64,000 nt of DNA from Acidovorax sp. 107 (GTDB taxonomy: Bacteria; Pseudomonadota; Gammaproteobacteria; Burkholderiales; Burkholderiaceae_C). A program made the translations under genes and the position numbers. Positions 29,838 to 40,628 of this stretch are shown piece by piece. The stretch lies in assembly GCF_003058055.1 (NCBI RefSeq), contig NZ_QBTZ01000001.1, positions 3,552,001 through 3,616,000 on the forward strand. The letters are read 5' to 3'. Numbering within the stretch: the stretch's first letter is position 1; each line of letters opens with the position of its first letter. The notes beneath the pieces are model-generated. The model worked only from the letters and a program-made list of their open reading frames with translations, was not told the origin of the DNA and made no database searches.

Positions 29838-30692
29838 TTACTTGGCGGCGGCTGCCATGAACTCCACAGCCGCGCGCAGGTCGGCGTCAGAGGCCTGTGT
29901 GCCGCCACGGGGAGGCATGGCACCTTTGCCCTTGGCGGCGCTGGCGTACAGCGCGTCGATGCCCACTGACAGGCGGGTGGCCCAGGCGGCCTTGTCGCCA
30001 AACTTGGGGGCGCCGGCTACGCCTGCAGCATGGCACACCTGGCAAGCCTGTTTGTACAGGGCCTCGCCAGCACCGGCGGAGGCTGCTGCAGGTGCCGGTG
30101 CAGCGGGCGCTGCAGCGGCCACGGGGGCAGCAGCAGGCGCTGGGGCAGCAACAGCGGCGGCGGCCGGGGCGGCATCCGCTTGTGCTCCAGCCGCTGCGGG
30201 GGCTGCAGGCTCGGCAAACTTGGCACCGCCGGCATTGGCCATGTAGGCCACGGCGCGGGCGATTTCGGTGTCGTTGAAGTCGCCGCCGCCTTGCGGAGCC
30301 ATGGCGCCCTTGCCCTTCAGGGCCGACTGCACCAGGGCTTCAAAACCGGTGCCGATGCGCGCAGCCCAGGCGGCCGCATCACCAAACTTGGGGGCACCCG
30401 CCGCGCCGGACGCATGGCAGGCCGAGCACTGGGCCTTGAACACGTCTTCGCCGCTCTTGAGCGGACGGTTGGCATCACGCACCTCGACCATGCCGATCTT
30501 CTGGATGCGTTCGGCGATGGCCTTTTCGGGGTTGACCGCGCCGGCAGCGGGCTTGTCCGCTGACGTCACATACAGGACCAAGCCAATGATGGCAAAGATC
30601 GGAACTACAAACGAGAAAAGTACCGCGACCAGCAACTGCTTGGGGTTCTTGATCGGGCCGGTATGGGCTTCTTCGTGGTGGTTGTCGCTCAT
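29838..30692 (-). CDS. Diheme cytochrome c5-type protein
   Basis: A membrane-anchored periplasmic electron carrier of 284 residues. One helix (about 20-42) anchors it. Two c5-like domains follow: heme site C89-S-A-C92-H93 with Met ligand M131, and C217-Q-V-C220-H221 with M259. The domains share APKFGD and KGKGAM blocks, showing internal duplication. They are joined by an Ala/Pro-rich linker of about 45 residues. A role between the quinol-oxidising and terminal enzymes is likely but not shown. Confidence 0.95.
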   Translation of the reverse strand: MSDNHHEEAHTGPIKNPKQLLVAVLFSFVVPIFAIIGLVLYVTSADKPAAGAVNPEKAIAERIQKIGMVEVRDANRPLKSGEDVFKAQCSACHASGAAGAPKFGDAAAWAARIGTGFEALVQSALKGKGAMAPQGGGDFNDTEIARAVAYMANAGGAKFAEPAAPAAAGAQADAAPAAAAVAAPAPAAAPVAAAAPAAPAPAAASAGAGEALYKQACQVCHAAGVAGAPKFGDKAAWATRLSVGIDALYASAAKGKGAMPPRGGTQASDADLRAAVEFMAAAAK

Positions 30693-30736
30693 GTCGTCCT
30701 CAGGTGTATCGGGGGCTTCGGTGTAATCAACCTTAA

Positions 30737-30771
30737 ATTATATCTGCGGGGATGGTTATTCCCATCCCCGC
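30737..30771 (-). promoter_or_regulatory. Promoter of the cytochrome gene with dyad at -35
   Basis: On the minus strand a perfect TATAAT (30742-30737) lies about 45 bases before the ATG. Just upstream, a 10-bp inverted repeat GCGGGGATGG/CCATCCCCGC (30746-30755, 30762-30771) occupies the -35 position, where no good TTGACA is seen. This suggests a regulator-dependent or alternative promoter; the dyad could also be the pump operon's terminator stem, but no T run supports that. Confidence 0.5.
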
Positions 30772-30848
30772 GCGATGCAGACACCCACGGGTTTGCCCCA
30801 AAGAGGGCGCCGCGCCCGAGGGGACTGAGCACCCTCGAAGGCGTGGGC

Positions 30849-32282
30849 TCAAGAGGGCGTCTGGGCGGTGGTGTCGGGCGCACCGCCCCCCAGTGCCTTG
30901 TACAGCGACACCTGGTTTTGCAGCTGTGCCAGTCGCACCTGCACCACCGCCTGCTGGGCGGTGAACAGCGAGCGTTGGGCGTCCAGCAGGTCCAGATAGC
31001 TGGCCACACCGTTACGGTAGCGCAGGTCGGCCAGTTGCAGGCGTGCAGCCTCTGCCTGCGCCTGCTGTTGCTGGGCCTGGGCCTGTTCGCCCAAGGTGGC
31101 TTGCCCGGCCAGGGCGTCCGAGACTTCGCGGAAGGCGGTCTGGATGGCCTTCTCGTACTGCGCCACGGCAATCTCCCGGCCGACCCGTGCGCTGTCCAGG
31201 TTGGCCTGGTTGCGGCCCGCGTCAAAGATGGGCAGCAGCAGCGACGGCGCGATGGTGAAGCCCCAGGAGCCGCTCTTGAACAGACCCGAGAGCTCGCCAC
31301 TGGCCGTGCCCGCCTGCGCCGTCAGCGCGATGCGCGGGAAGAACGCCGCCCGCGCGGCACCGATGTTGGCATTGGCGCCGATCAGTTGCTGCTCTGCCTG
31401 GCGGATGTCCGGCCGGCGGGTGAGCAGCTCAGACGGCACGCCGGCGGGCAGCGACGCCATCGCAGGCGCATCGGCCAGCTTGCCACCGGCCAGGCTGGCC
31501 CGGACATCCTGGGGCAGCGCCTGGCCCAGCAGCAAGGCCAGCGCGTTTTCGTCAAGGGCGCGCTGGCGCTGCTGCTGCGCCAGGGTGGCGCGGGCCGCCT
31601 GGGTGAGCGACTCTGCCTGGCGGAAGTCGAGTTCGGACGCCACGCCTGCGTCCAGGCGCATCTTGGTCAGGCGCACCGACTCTTCGCGCGAGGCGAGGGT
31701 CTGGCGCGACAGGTCCAGCAGTTCCTCGTCGGCCAGCAGGGTCAGCCAGCCGTTGGCCACGGCCGCTACCAGGCTGACCTGGGCGGCGTTGCGGCCTTCT
31801 TCGGTGGTGAGGTACTGGGCCAGGGCCTGCTCCTTGAGGCTGGCAATGCGGCCAAAGAAGTCGATCTCCCACGCGGATACGGCCAGGCCTACGCTGAACG
31901 AGTTGGTCAGGTTGCCCGTGCCGGTGGCGGGCGCCCGACTGGCATTGGCAGCCAGGCCCACGCCCGGGTACAGGTCTGCCCGGCGCACCTGGTAGGTCGC
32001 CCGAGCCTGCTCGATATTCAGCATGGCCACGCGCAGGTCGCGGTTGTTGGCCAGCGCAATGTCGATGAGCTGTTGCAGGCGTGGCTCCGCAAAATAGCTT
32101 TGCCAGGGCACGGTGGGGCCCGACTGTGCTGCTGCGCCTGCGGTTGCGGCCGCCCCGCTGGCGTAGGCCGCAGGGACCGGTGCCTGTGGGCGCTCGTAGG
32201 TGGGGATGAATGAGCAGCCAGCCAGCAGCGCAGCCGCTGTAGCCGCTGCCAGCGCCATGGAGGTGCTGCGGTGCTTAGTCAT
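30849..32282 (-). CDS. RND efflux system outer membrane lipoprotein (NodT/OprM family)
   Basis: The TolC-like exit duct, 477 residues. The lipobox LLAGC has C23. Two OEP repeats follow, with the QARATYQVRRADLYPGV and DIRQAEQQLIGANANIG motifs. The start at 32282 follows AGGAG by nine bases and overlaps the pump gene stop by eight. It is the third gene of the efflux operon. Confidence 0.95.
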   Translation of the reverse strand: MTKHRSTSMALAAATAAALLAGCSFIPTYERPQAPVPAAYASGAAATAGAAAQSGPTVPWQSYFAEPRLQQLIDIALANNRDLRVAMLNIEQARATYQVRRADLYPGVGLAANASRAPATGTGNLTNSFSVGLAVSAWEIDFFGRIASLKEQALAQYLTTEEGRNAAQVSLVAAVANGWLTLLADEELLDLSRQTLASREESVRLTKMRLDAGVASELDFRQAESLTQAARATLAQQQRQRALDENALALLLGQALPQDVRASLAGGKLADAPAMASLPAGVPSELLTRRPDIRQAEQQLIGANANIGAARAAFFPRIALTAQAGTASGELSGLFKSGSWGFTIAPSLLLPIFDAGRNQANLDSARVGREIAVAQYEKAIQTAFREVSDALAGQATLGEQAQAQQQQAQAEAARLQLADLRYRNGVASYLDLLDAQRSLFTAQQAVVQVRLAQLQNQVSLYKALGGGAPDTTAQTPS

Positions 32283-35200
32283 GGGTTCCAACTCCTGCTT
32301 CTTCTGCATGGCGGCGGTTCATTTCCTGCTGGCGTGCGCTGCCCTTGAACAGGCTGCGCACCACCACAAAGAACACGGGCACAAAGAAAACGGCCAGGGC
32401 AGTGCCCGTGACCATGCCACCCAGCACGCCGGTGCCGATGGCCCGCTGGCTGGCCGAGCCTGCGCCCGACGCAATGACCAGCGGCAGCACGCCGAGACCA
32501 AAGGCCATGGAGGTCATCACGATGGGGCGGAACCGCAGATGCGCGGCGGCCAGCGCCGACTCGATCACGCCCTTGCCCTGGGCCTGCAGGTCCTTGGCGA
32601 ACTCGATGATCAGGATGGCGTTTTTCGCCGACAGGCCAATGATGGTGATCAGGCCCACCTGGAAGTACACGTCATTGGCGTAGCCGCGCAGCAACGTGGC
32701 CAGCAGCACGCCCAGCACCCCGAGCGGTACCACCAGGATCACGGCCAAGGGGATCGACCAGCTCTCGTACAGGGCGGCCAGGCACAGGAACACGGCCAGG
32801 ATGGCAAAGCCGTACAGGATGAGGGACTGCGACCCAGCCAGCTTTTCCTCGCGTGACTGGCCTGTCCACTCAAATCCGAAGCCTTGGGGCAACTGGCCCG
32901 CGAGCTTTTCCATCTCGGCCATGGCGGCGCCCGTGCTGTAGCCAGGCGCAGGCGATCCAGAGATGCGCATGGCCGGGTAGCCGTTGTAGCGCACGGTTTG
33001 CTGTGCACCGGTCACCCAGCGCGTGGTGGCAAAGGCCGATAGCGGCACAGGCTTGCCCTGGCTGTTGGTGGCATTGATGCGCAGCAGGTCATCGGGCTGC
33101 ATGCGCGCCGGAGCATCCGCTTGCACCACCACCCGCTGCAGGCGGCCCTGGTTCGGAAAGTCGTTCACATAGCTGGAGCCCAGCGCCGTGGACAGCGCGG
33201 AGTTGATCGCATCAAAGGGCACGCCCAGCGCGTTGGCCTTGTCCCGGTCGATGTCGATCTGCAGCTGTGGAGCGTCTTCCAGGCCATCGGGGCGCAACTG
33301 CGTCAGCACCTTGCTTTGCGATGCCATGCCCAGCAGCTGGTTGCGCGCCTTCACCAGGGCTTCATGCCCCGCACCGCCGCGGTCCTGCAGGCGGAATGTG
33401 AAGCCGCTGGCGTTGCCCAGCTCAGGAATGGGCGGCGGGCTCAGGGGGAAGATGAACGCATCGCGGATGCCCATCAGTGCACCAAACGCGCGGTTGGCCA
33501 CATCCTGCGCCGACTGGCCGGGGCCATGGCGCTCGCTCCAGTCCTTGAGGGTCACGAACGCGAGGGCCGCATTCTGTCCCTGGCCGGAGAAGCTGAAGCC
33601 CAGCACACCCACCATGCTCTGCACCTCGGGCTGCTTGAGGATGAAGCCCTCGACCTGCTCCATCACGGCGAGCGTGCGCTCCTGGGTGGCGCCAGGGGGC
33701 AATTGCACGTTGACGATGATGTTGCCTTGGTCTTCACTGGGCAGGAACGAGGTGGGCAGGCGCATGTACACCACGGCCACGGCCCCGACGATGGCTGCGT
33801 AAATGACCAGGTAGCGAGCGGCGCGCCGGAGAATGCGCGCCACGAAACCTTCGTAGCCTTTGGCGGTGCGCGAAAAACCGCGATTGAACCAGCCAAAAAA
33901 CCCGGTCTTCTCATGGTGGTGCCCTGCCTCTACGGGCTTGAGCAGCGTGGCGCACAGTGCGGGGGTGAGCGACAGCGCCATGAAGGCCGAGAAGCCTATG
34001 GAGGCCACCATCACCGCCGAGAACTGGCGGTAGATGTTGCCGGTGGAGCCTGCGAAAAATGCCAGTGGCACGAACACCGAGATCAGCACCACCGTCACGC
34101 CTATGATGGCGCCGGAGATCTGGCGCATGGCCTTGCGCGTGGCTTCCAGTGGCGACAGGCCTTCCTCGCTCATGATGCGTTCGACGTTCTCCACCACCAC
34201 GATGGCGTCGTCCACCACGATACCGATCACCAGCACCATGCCGAACATCGTCAGCACGTTGATCGAGAAGCCCAGCGCGAGCAGCGTGGCAAACGTGCCC
34301 AGCAGCGCAATCGGCACCACGATGGTCGGGATGATGGTGTAGCGCCAGTTCTGCAGAAACAGGAACATCACCAGGAACACCAGCACCACCGCCTCGACCA
34401 GTGTTTCTGCGACCTGCTTGATGGAGATGTCCACGAAGCGCGAGCTGTCGTACGGAATGCTCCAGCTCATGCCTTCGGGAAAGTAGCGCGACAGCTCGTC
34501 CATCTTGGCACGTACGTCCTTGGCGGCTTCGAGGGCATTGCCGCTGGGCGACAGCTGAACGCCGATACCCACCGCAGGCTTTCCGTTCAGACGTGCGGCG
34601 GTGGCATAGGCCTGGCCGCCCAGTTCCACACGCGCCACATCCTTGATGCGCACGGTAGAGCCATCGGTGTTCGCACGCAGCACGATGTTGCCGAACTGCT
34701 CGACGCTGGACAGTTGCCCGTTGACCACCACGGTGGCGGCAATGCCCTGGCCCGCGACGTTGGGCAGGTCGCCAATGGTGCCGCTGGCCACCTGGGCGTT
34801 TTGGGCGCGGATGGCGGCGGTGATCTCTGCGGCTGACAGGTTGTAGCTCAGCATCTTGGCCGGGTCGATCCAGATGCGCATCGCCCGCTCGGTACCGAAC
34901 AGCTGCGCCTGGCCAATGCCCTTGAGGCGTTGCAGTTCTGGCACCACGTTGCGCGAGGCATAGTCACCCAGGGCCACGGTGTCGGTGGCCGGGTTGGTGG
35001 ACGACAGCATGGTGAACAGCAAGAAGTTGGAGCGTGATTTGTCCACGCGCACGCCCTGCTGCGTCACGGCAGACGGCAGACGCGGCGAAGCGCGCGAGAG
35101 CCGGTTCTGCACGTCCACTTGCGCTAGGTCGGCATTGGTGCCGGGCTGGAAGCTCAGCGTGATGCTGCCGGAACCATCGGCTTGCGCCACCGACTCCATG

Positions 35201-35430
35201 TAGATCAGCCCGGGAGAGCCGTTCATCTCGCGCTCGATCACCGACAGCACGCTGTCTTCGAGGGTTTGTGCCGACGCCCCGGGGTAGGCTGCGTTGATGA
35301 CGATGGATGGGGGCGCCACTGGCGGGTACTGGGCAATGGGTAGCTGCGTGATGGCCACGCCGCCCATCACCATGATGAACAGCGCAATCACCCACGCAAA
35401 GATGGGGCGGTCAATGAAAAATTTGGCCAT
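32275..35430 (-). CDS. RND efflux pump permease (AcrB/HAE-1 family)
   Basis: The inner membrane proton-driven drug pump, 1051 residues. The first helix begins MAKFFIDRPIFAWVIAL, and twelve membrane segments enclose two large periplasmic loops. The proton relay D407-D408 is in GIVVDDAIVVVENV. The full family length and intact motifs point to an active multidrug transporter. Confidence 0.97.
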   Translation of the reverse strand: MAKFFIDRPIFAWVIALFIMVMGGVAITQLPIAQYPPVAPPSIVINAAYPGASAQTLEDSVLSVIEREMNGSPGLIYMESVAQADGSGSITLSFQPGTNADLAQVDVQNRLSRASPRLPSAVTQQGVRVDKSRSNFLLFTMLSSTNPATDTVALGDYASRNVVPELQRLKGIGQAQLFGTERAMRIWIDPAKMLSYNLSAAEITAAIRAQNAQVASGTIGDLPNVAGQGIAATVVVNGQLSSVEQFGNIVLRANTDGSTVRIKDVARVELGGQAYATAARLNGKPAVGIGVQLSPSGNALEAAKDVRAKMDELSRYFPEGMSWSIPYDSSRFVDISIKQVAETLVEAVVLVFLVMFLFLQNWRYTIIPTIVVPIALLGTFATLLALGFSINVLTMFGMVLVIGIVVDDAIVVVENVERIMSEEGLSPLEATRKAMRQISGAIIGVTVVLISVFVPLAFFAGSTGNIYRQFSAVMVASIGFSAFMALSLTPALCATLLKPVEAGHHHEKTGFFGWFNRGFSRTAKGYEGFVARILRRAARYLVIYAAIVGAVAVVYMRLPTSFLPSEDQGNIIVNVQLPPGATQERTLAVMEQVEGFILKQPEVQSMVGVLGFSFSGQGQNAALAFVTLKDWSERHGPGQSAQDVANRAFGALMGIRDAFIFPLSPPPIPELGNASGFTFRLQDRGGAGHEALVKARNQLLGMASQSKVLTQLRPDGLEDAPQLQIDIDRDKANALGVPFDAINSALSTALGSSYVNDFPNQGRLQRVVVQADAPARMQPDDLLRINATNSQGKPVPLSAFATTRWVTGAQQTVRYNGYPAMRISGSPAPGYSTGAAMAEMEKLAGQLPQGFGFEWTGQSREEKLAGSQSLILYGFAILAVFLCLAALYESWSIPLAVILVVPLGVLGVLLATLLRGYANDVYFQVGLITIIGLSAKNAILIIEFAKDLQAQGKGVIESALAAAHLRFRPIVMTSMAFGLGVLPLVIASGAGSASQRAIGTGVLGGMVTGTALAVFFVPVFFVVVRSLFKGSARQQEMNRRHAEEAGVGTHD

Positions 35431-35443
35431 GCTGGATTGCCCC

Positions 35444-36739
35444 TTATGGCTTGGATGCGGCCGACGCAGGCGCTGCCGGTGCCTCTTCGGAGGTGGGCGC
35501 AGAGGCTGTGGCTGCTGCTGGCGCAGGCGTGCCTGGCGCTTGCCATGGCACGGGTTTGACCGGGGTTCCTGGGGGCAGCATCTGCAGTTTCTGGAATCCG
35601 TCCACCATCACCTTTTCACCCGCCTTCAGACCGTCCAGCACCACCCAGCGGTTGTTCTGGGCTGCGTTGATCTTGACGGTGCGTTGCGACACCTTGCCGT
35701 CATCGCCGACCACGCTGACGGTATCGCCCTGCTGTGTGCGGGTGACCGCCTGTTGCGGCAAGGTGATGGCGTTGCTGGCTTGGGCCTGTTCAATCCGCAC
35801 CCGCAGATAGAGCCCGGGCAGCAGTTCACCCTTGGGGTTGGGGACTTCGGCGCGCAGGGTGACTTGGCCGGTTGTTGCGTCCACCGACAGGTCGGTGAAC
35901 AGCAGTTTCCCGGTTTGCGTGTAATCGGTGCCATCACTGAGCACCAGCTTGACGCTGGCCGCCTGACCGTTGCCCGCGCGCTTGAATTGGCCGCTTTCCA
36001 TGGCGCGACGCAGCTGGAATACGTCGCTGGCCGATTGGGTGAAGTTCACGTACACCGGGTCGATCTGCTGCACCACTGCCAGTGCAGTAGCTTCGCCCTG
36101 GCCGACAAGGGCCCCCTCGGTGACCAGCGCGCGGCCAATGCGGCCGGAAATCGGGGACGTCACGCTGGCGTAGCTGAGGTTGATGTCGGCGGTGCGTACG
36201 GCGGCCTTGGCCGCTGCCACATCTGCCTGTGCCTGCTTCTCGGCCGCCTCTGCATTCACAAAGTCCTGCTTGCTGATGGCATTGGCGGCCACCAGGGGCC
36301 GGTAGCGCTCCGCTTGCGCGCTGGCCTGTGCGAGGTTGGCCTGTGCTTTGGCCAAGCTGGCGCGCGCGCTCTCAGCGGCGGCGGCGTAAGGAGCGGGATC
36401 AATGCGGAACAGCACTTGCCCCGCCTTGACGTCACTGCCTTCCTTGAAGACGCGCTGCTGCAGGATGCCTGCAGCCCGTGCACGCACTTGAGCCACCCGC
36501 GACGCTTCGACGCGGCCAGGCAGTTCGGTGACCAGTCCCACGTCGCCGGGGGTGGCGGTGACCACCCCCACTTCTACGGGTGGGGGCTTGGGGCCCCCGG
36601 CGCCAGCAGCCTGTCCGTCGGTCTTTCCGCATGCGGACAGGAGCAACACCGCTGCGCTGATGGCAGCCAGCGAAAGCACTCGTCGGGTGGGGGCGGCACG
36701 CAAGTGCGGGGTGCCGGATGCGTCACGCAGTTGGGGCAT
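35444..36739 (-). CDS. RND efflux periplasmic adaptor (AcrA/MFP family)
   Basis: The adaptor joining pump and duct, 431 residues. The lipobox LLSAC has C37. Lipoyl halves flank a coiled hairpin (about residues 100-180, Ala/Gln/Glu-rich), then come the beta-barrel and a C-terminal tail rich in Ala and Pro. AGAGGA precedes the chosen start; the frame to 36766 adds an unlikely leader. It is the first gene of the pump operon, divergent from the TetR gene. Confidence 0.95.
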   Translation of the reverse strand: MPQLRDASGTPHLRAAPTRRVLSLAAISAAVLLLSACGKTDGQAAGAGGPKPPPVEVGVVTATPGDVGLVTELPGRVEASRVAQVRARAAGILQQRVFKEGSDVKAGQVLFRIDPAPYAAAAESARASLAKAQANLAQASAQAERYRPLVAANAISKQDFVNAEAAEKQAQADVAAAKAAVRTADINLSYASVTSPISGRIGRALVTEGALVGQGEATALAVVQQIDPVYVNFTQSASDVFQLRRAMESGQFKRAGNGQAASVKLVLSDGTDYTQTGKLLFTDLSVDATTGQVTLRAEVPNPKGELLPGLYLRVRIEQAQASNAITLPQQAVTRTQQGDTVSVVGDDGKVSQRTVKINAAQNNRWVVLDGLKAGEKVMVDGFQKLQMLPPGTPVKPVPWQAPGTPAPAAATASAPTSEEAPAAPASAASKP

Positions 36740-36835
36740 GAGAGTCCTCTGTTGGATGTGCGTCAAAAAGGGAGCGTCAGAAAGAAAATGCGGACGCAGG
36801 GCGGCGCACGCAATGTCCCGACAGTTTGATCAGAA

Positions 36836-36863
36836 ATTATACATACAGACATGAATGTATAAT
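36836..36863. promoter_or_regulatory. AcrR/TtgR-type operator between pump and regulator genes
   Basis: Perfect 9-bp arms ATTATACAT and ATGTATAAT flank a 10-nt centre. The inner TACATACA...TGAATGTA strongly resembles the Escherichia coli AcrR site as I remember it. Each arm holds a TATAAT-like -10 in opposite orientation, so one dimer pair could repress both divergent promoters. Confidence 0.8.
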
Positions 36864-36929
36864 TGTTGACTGCTCAAGATGCCCCTAGGCAGCTGTAAGG
36901 GCTTTGGAGACTCAACGAGGTATTTGACT

Positions 36930-37586
36930 ATGGCGCGCCGGACAAAAGAAGATGCAATCGCTACCCGTAACGGGTTGATCGATGCTGCCGAGCGGGTGTT
37001 TCGGGAAAAGGGCGTGTCTCGGGCCTCTTTGAGCGATATTGCGCAGGCAGCAGGGGCTACCCGGGGGGCGATCTACTGGCACTTTAAAGACAAGGTGGAT
37101 TTGTTTGGCGCCATGATGGACCGGGTTGCGTTGCCGCTGGAGCAGGGCTTTGCCAGGTTTGAGGACAGTGCCGATGCGGATCCGGTGCAGCGGCTTCGTG
37201 CGGTCATGGCGCTGGTGCTGCACAGCGTGGCTTCGGACGAGCACACCCGACGGGTTTTTGAGATTGCTCTGTACAAGGTGGAATACGTGAGCGAGCTGAT
37301 GGGCTTGCGCGAGCGCCATGTGGCAGCGTCCGAGGGGTTTACGCAGCTGCTGGCGCGCGACTTTGCGCTGGCGGCTAGTTCGCAGGAGGTGGTGCTGCCC
37401 ATGACGGCCATGGAGGCCGCCATCAGCTTGCATGCATTGTTCGATGGCCTGATCCGCAACTGGATCCTGAATGACGGGGGTTTCGATCTTGTTCGCGTGG
37501 GGGGCGCCAGCACCGACGCATTTTTGCTTGGAGTGGGGTTGTCGCTAGGCGACTTGAAGATGCCCGCTGCGTCCTGCGGAGGCTGA
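36930..37586 (+). CDS. TetR family repressor (AcrR/TtgR-like)
   Basis: A local repressor of the efflux operon, 218 residues. The N-terminal HTH is SLSDIAQAAGATRGAIYWHF, very typical of AcrR/TtgR. The C-terminal ligand domain is of normal length. I start it at MARRTKEDA (36930), after an ACGAGG site. The palindrome before it fits autoregulation and ligand-relieved control of the pump. Confidence 0.95.
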   Translation: MARRTKEDAIATRNGLIDAAERVFREKGVSRASLSDIAQAAGATRGAIYWHFKDKVDLFGAMMDRVALPLEQGFARFEDSADADPVQRLRAVMALVLHSVASDEHTRRVFEIALYKVEYVSELMGLRERHVAASEGFTQLLARDFALAASSQEVVLPMTAMEAAISLHALFDGLIRNWILNDGGFDLVRVGGASTDAFLLGVGLSLGDLKMPAASCGG

Positions 37587-37602
37587 GAACCGGGGGCTTT
37601 TC

Positions 37603-37631
37603 TTGGTGAGATGCTTGTCGCATGCAATAAT
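37603..37631 (+). promoter_or_regulatory. Putative promoter of tRNA-Arg
   Basis: TTGGTG (37603-37608), a 17-bp spacer and AATAAT (37626-37631) lie about 25 bases before the tRNA. Confidence 0.45.
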
Positions 37632-37656
37632 GAAAGGCTGTGTTGATCAGAGGTAT

Positions 37657-37732
37657 GCGGCTGTAGCTCAGTGGATAGAGTATTGGCCTCCGAAGCCAAG
37701 GGTCGTGGGTTCGATCCCCGCCAGCCGCACCA
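37657..37732 (+). tRNA. tRNA-Arg (anticodon CCG)
   Basis: A cloverleaf with acceptor GCGGCTG/CAGCCGC, anticodon stem TTGGC/GCCAA and loop CTCCGAA, T loop TTCGATC and encoded CCA. It reads CGG codons. Confidence 0.97.
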
Positions 37733-37815
37733 TGATGCATGCAGTCGCAAACGCTGTCCGTGTTTGTGATGGGCGCCAAAAACGCTAATTTTCTGAATGC
37801 GCGAAAATTTGGTGC

Positions 37816-37821
37816 TATAAT
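37816..37821 (+). promoter_or_regulatory. -10 element of the tRNA-Tyr-Gly-Thr-tuf operon
   Basis: A perfect TATAAT lies 12 bases before tRNA-Tyr. A clear -35 is not seen. It may drive the tRNA-tuf transcript. Confidence 0.5.
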
Positions 37822-37833
37822 TCGAAATTCTCC

Positions 37834-37919
37834 GGAGGGGTGCCCGAGTGGCTAAAGGGGGCAGACTGTAAATCTGTTGGCTTACGCCTACACTGGTTCG
37901 AATCCAGTCCCCTCCACCA
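37834..37919 (+). tRNA. tRNA-Tyr (anticodon GTA)
   Basis: A class II tRNA with long variable arm, 86 nt. Acceptor GGAGGGG/CCCCTCC, anticodon loop CTGTAAA, encoded CCA. Confidence 0.97.
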
Positions 37920-37992
37920 GTGAGTGAGCAGTGTTGAGAGTGATGCTTGATTTGTGATTGCAAAGTCAAGTTCGCAAAGACCGATGGTCTGC

Positions 37993-38066
37993 GCGGGAGT
38001 AGTTCAATGGTAGAACCCTAGCCTTCCAAGCTAATGACGCGGGTTCGATTCCCGTCTCCCGCTCCA
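37993..38066 (+). tRNA. tRNA-Gly (anticodon TCC)
   Basis: Acceptor GCGGGAG/CTCCCGC, anticodon loop CTTCCAA, T loop TTCGATT, discriminator T and encoded CCA. Confidence 0.97.
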
Positions 38067-38126
38067 TTGTTTGTTGTGCTGGTTTGTTGAGTAGAAATTT
38101 TTGGTGCTGCGCAAGCGGTGTCAATT

Positions 38127-38201
<75 letters not shown>

Positions 38202-38275
38202 CTTTCTGGTGCGTCCGGTTCTGGTTGCGCCGAGATCCTGTTGTGTTGATATAGATTTTTTTCGGAGTCGGAAAA

Positions 38276-39466
<1,191 letters not shown>

Positions 39467-39481
39467 TCAAGCAAGGTATAC

Positions 39482-39557
39482 AGGGGTATAGCTCAATTGG
39501 CAGAGCGTCGGTCTCCAAAACCGAAGGTTGTAGGTTCGATTCCTACTGCCCCTGCCA
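39482..39557 (+). tRNA. tRNA-Trp (anticodon CCA)
   Basis: Acceptor AGGGGTA/TGCCCCT, anticodon stem CGGT/ACCG with loop CTCCAAA, encoded CCA after the discriminator G. It lies 15 bases after tuf. Confidence 0.97.
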
Positions 39558-39576
39558 CTTGAATGTGGCCCCCAAC

Positions 39577-39601
39577 AAGCCCGCCAGACCCTGGCGGGCT
39601 T
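39577..39601 (+). terminator. Hairpin between tRNA-Trp and secE
   Basis: An 11-bp perfect stem AAGCCCGCCAG/CTGGCGGGCTT with a 3-nt loop. No real T run follows, so partial termination or an RNA processing site is more likely than a full stop. Confidence 0.55.
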
Positions 39602-39648
39602 CGGTGTCTTAAGTGATGCCGTGACTCGGAAGCAGGAAATACTCAAAG

Positions 39649-40035
39649 ATGGCCACTTCACAGGTTGAAACTGTCAATACCGGCGCAGACAAGGCCAAGC
39701 TCGCAGCTGTGGTGGCTTTGGTCATTGCATCCGTTGCGGGCTTTTATTTGTTGAGCAAGCAGGGTGCTGTCGTGCAATGGGCGGCACTGATTGTCGGGCT
39801 GGTAGCGGCAGCGGCAGTGTTTCTTGTGTCCGAGTCTGGGCGCCAGTTCGTCGCGTTTGCCAAAGATGCATGGCGCGAAGTCAAAAAGGTGGTCTGGCCC
39901 ACGCGCAAAGAGACCTTGCAGATGACAGCGTATGTGTTCGCCTTCGTGGTGATCATGGCGCTTTTCCTGTGGTTCACTGACAAGACGCTGGAGTGGGTTT
40001 TGTACGACTTGATTTTGGGTTGGAGAAAGTCATGA
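39649..40035 (+). CDS. secE: Preprotein translocase subunit SecE
   Basis: SecE clamps SecY in the Sec translocon. It has 128 residues and three membrane helices (about 17-35, 42-60, 95-118), as in the long form. The conserved cytoplasmic segment is [16 protein letters not shown]. It overlaps nusG by four bases. Confidence 0.96.
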   Translation: MATSQVETVNTGADKAKLAAVVALVIASVAGFYLLSKQGAVVQWAALIVGLVAAAAVFLVSESGRQFVAFAKDAWREVKKVVWPTRKETLQMTAYVFAFVVIMALFLWFTDKTLEWVLYDLILGWRKS

Positions 40036-40628
40036 CGACCGCTGCGGAAATTACGGGAGCACAGGCTCCTGCAGGCGCTTCTGCCTCGGCCAATCCGGAT
40101 CTGCGCTGGTACATTGTCCATGCCTATTCGGGCATGGAAAAGGCGGTCGAGCGCAACATCCAGGAGCGCATCGGTCGTTCGGGCATGCAAGACAAGTTCG
40201 GTCGCATTCTGGTGCCTACCGAAGAGGTCGTCGAAATGAAGAACGGCCAGCGCAAGACGACGGAACGTCGTTTGTTCCCTGGTTATGTGTTCGTTGAAAT
40301 GGTGATGGACGACGATACCTGGCACTTGGTGAAGCACACCAACAAAGTGACTGGTTTTGTCGGTGGTGCCAAGAACCGCCCCGCGCCCATCTCGGAAGAC
40401 GAAGTGCAAAAGATCGTCAGCCAGATGCAGGAAGGTACAGACAAGCCTCGCCACAAGATCGAGTTCATGGTGGGTGAGTTGGTCCGCGTCAAGGAAGGTC
40501 CTTTCACCGACTTCAATGGTTCTGTCGAAGAAGTCAACTACGAAAAGAGCCGCGTACGCGTCTCCGTGATGATCTTCGGTCGCTCGACCCCAGTGGAACT
40601 GGAGTTCGGGCAGGTCGAAAAAACGTAG
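40032..40628 (+). CDS. nusG: Transcription termination/antitermination factor NusG
   Basis: NusG binds RNA polymerase, suppresses pausing and bridges to S10 or Rho. It has 198 residues. The NGN domain starts [20 protein letters not shown]; the KOW domain is [19 protein letters not shown] start it at ATG 40032, overlapping the secE stop, since the upstream frame lies inside secE. Confidence 0.97.
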   Translation: MTTAAEITGAQAPAGASASANPDLRWYIVHAYSGMEKAVERNIQERIGRSGMQDKFGRILVPTEEVVEMKNGQRKTTERRLFPGYVFVEMVMDDDTWHLVKHTNKVTGFVGGAKNRPAPISEDEVQKIVSQMQEGTDKPRHKIEFMVGELVRVKEGPFTDFNGSVEEVNYEKSRVRVSVMIFGRSTPVELEFGQVEKT

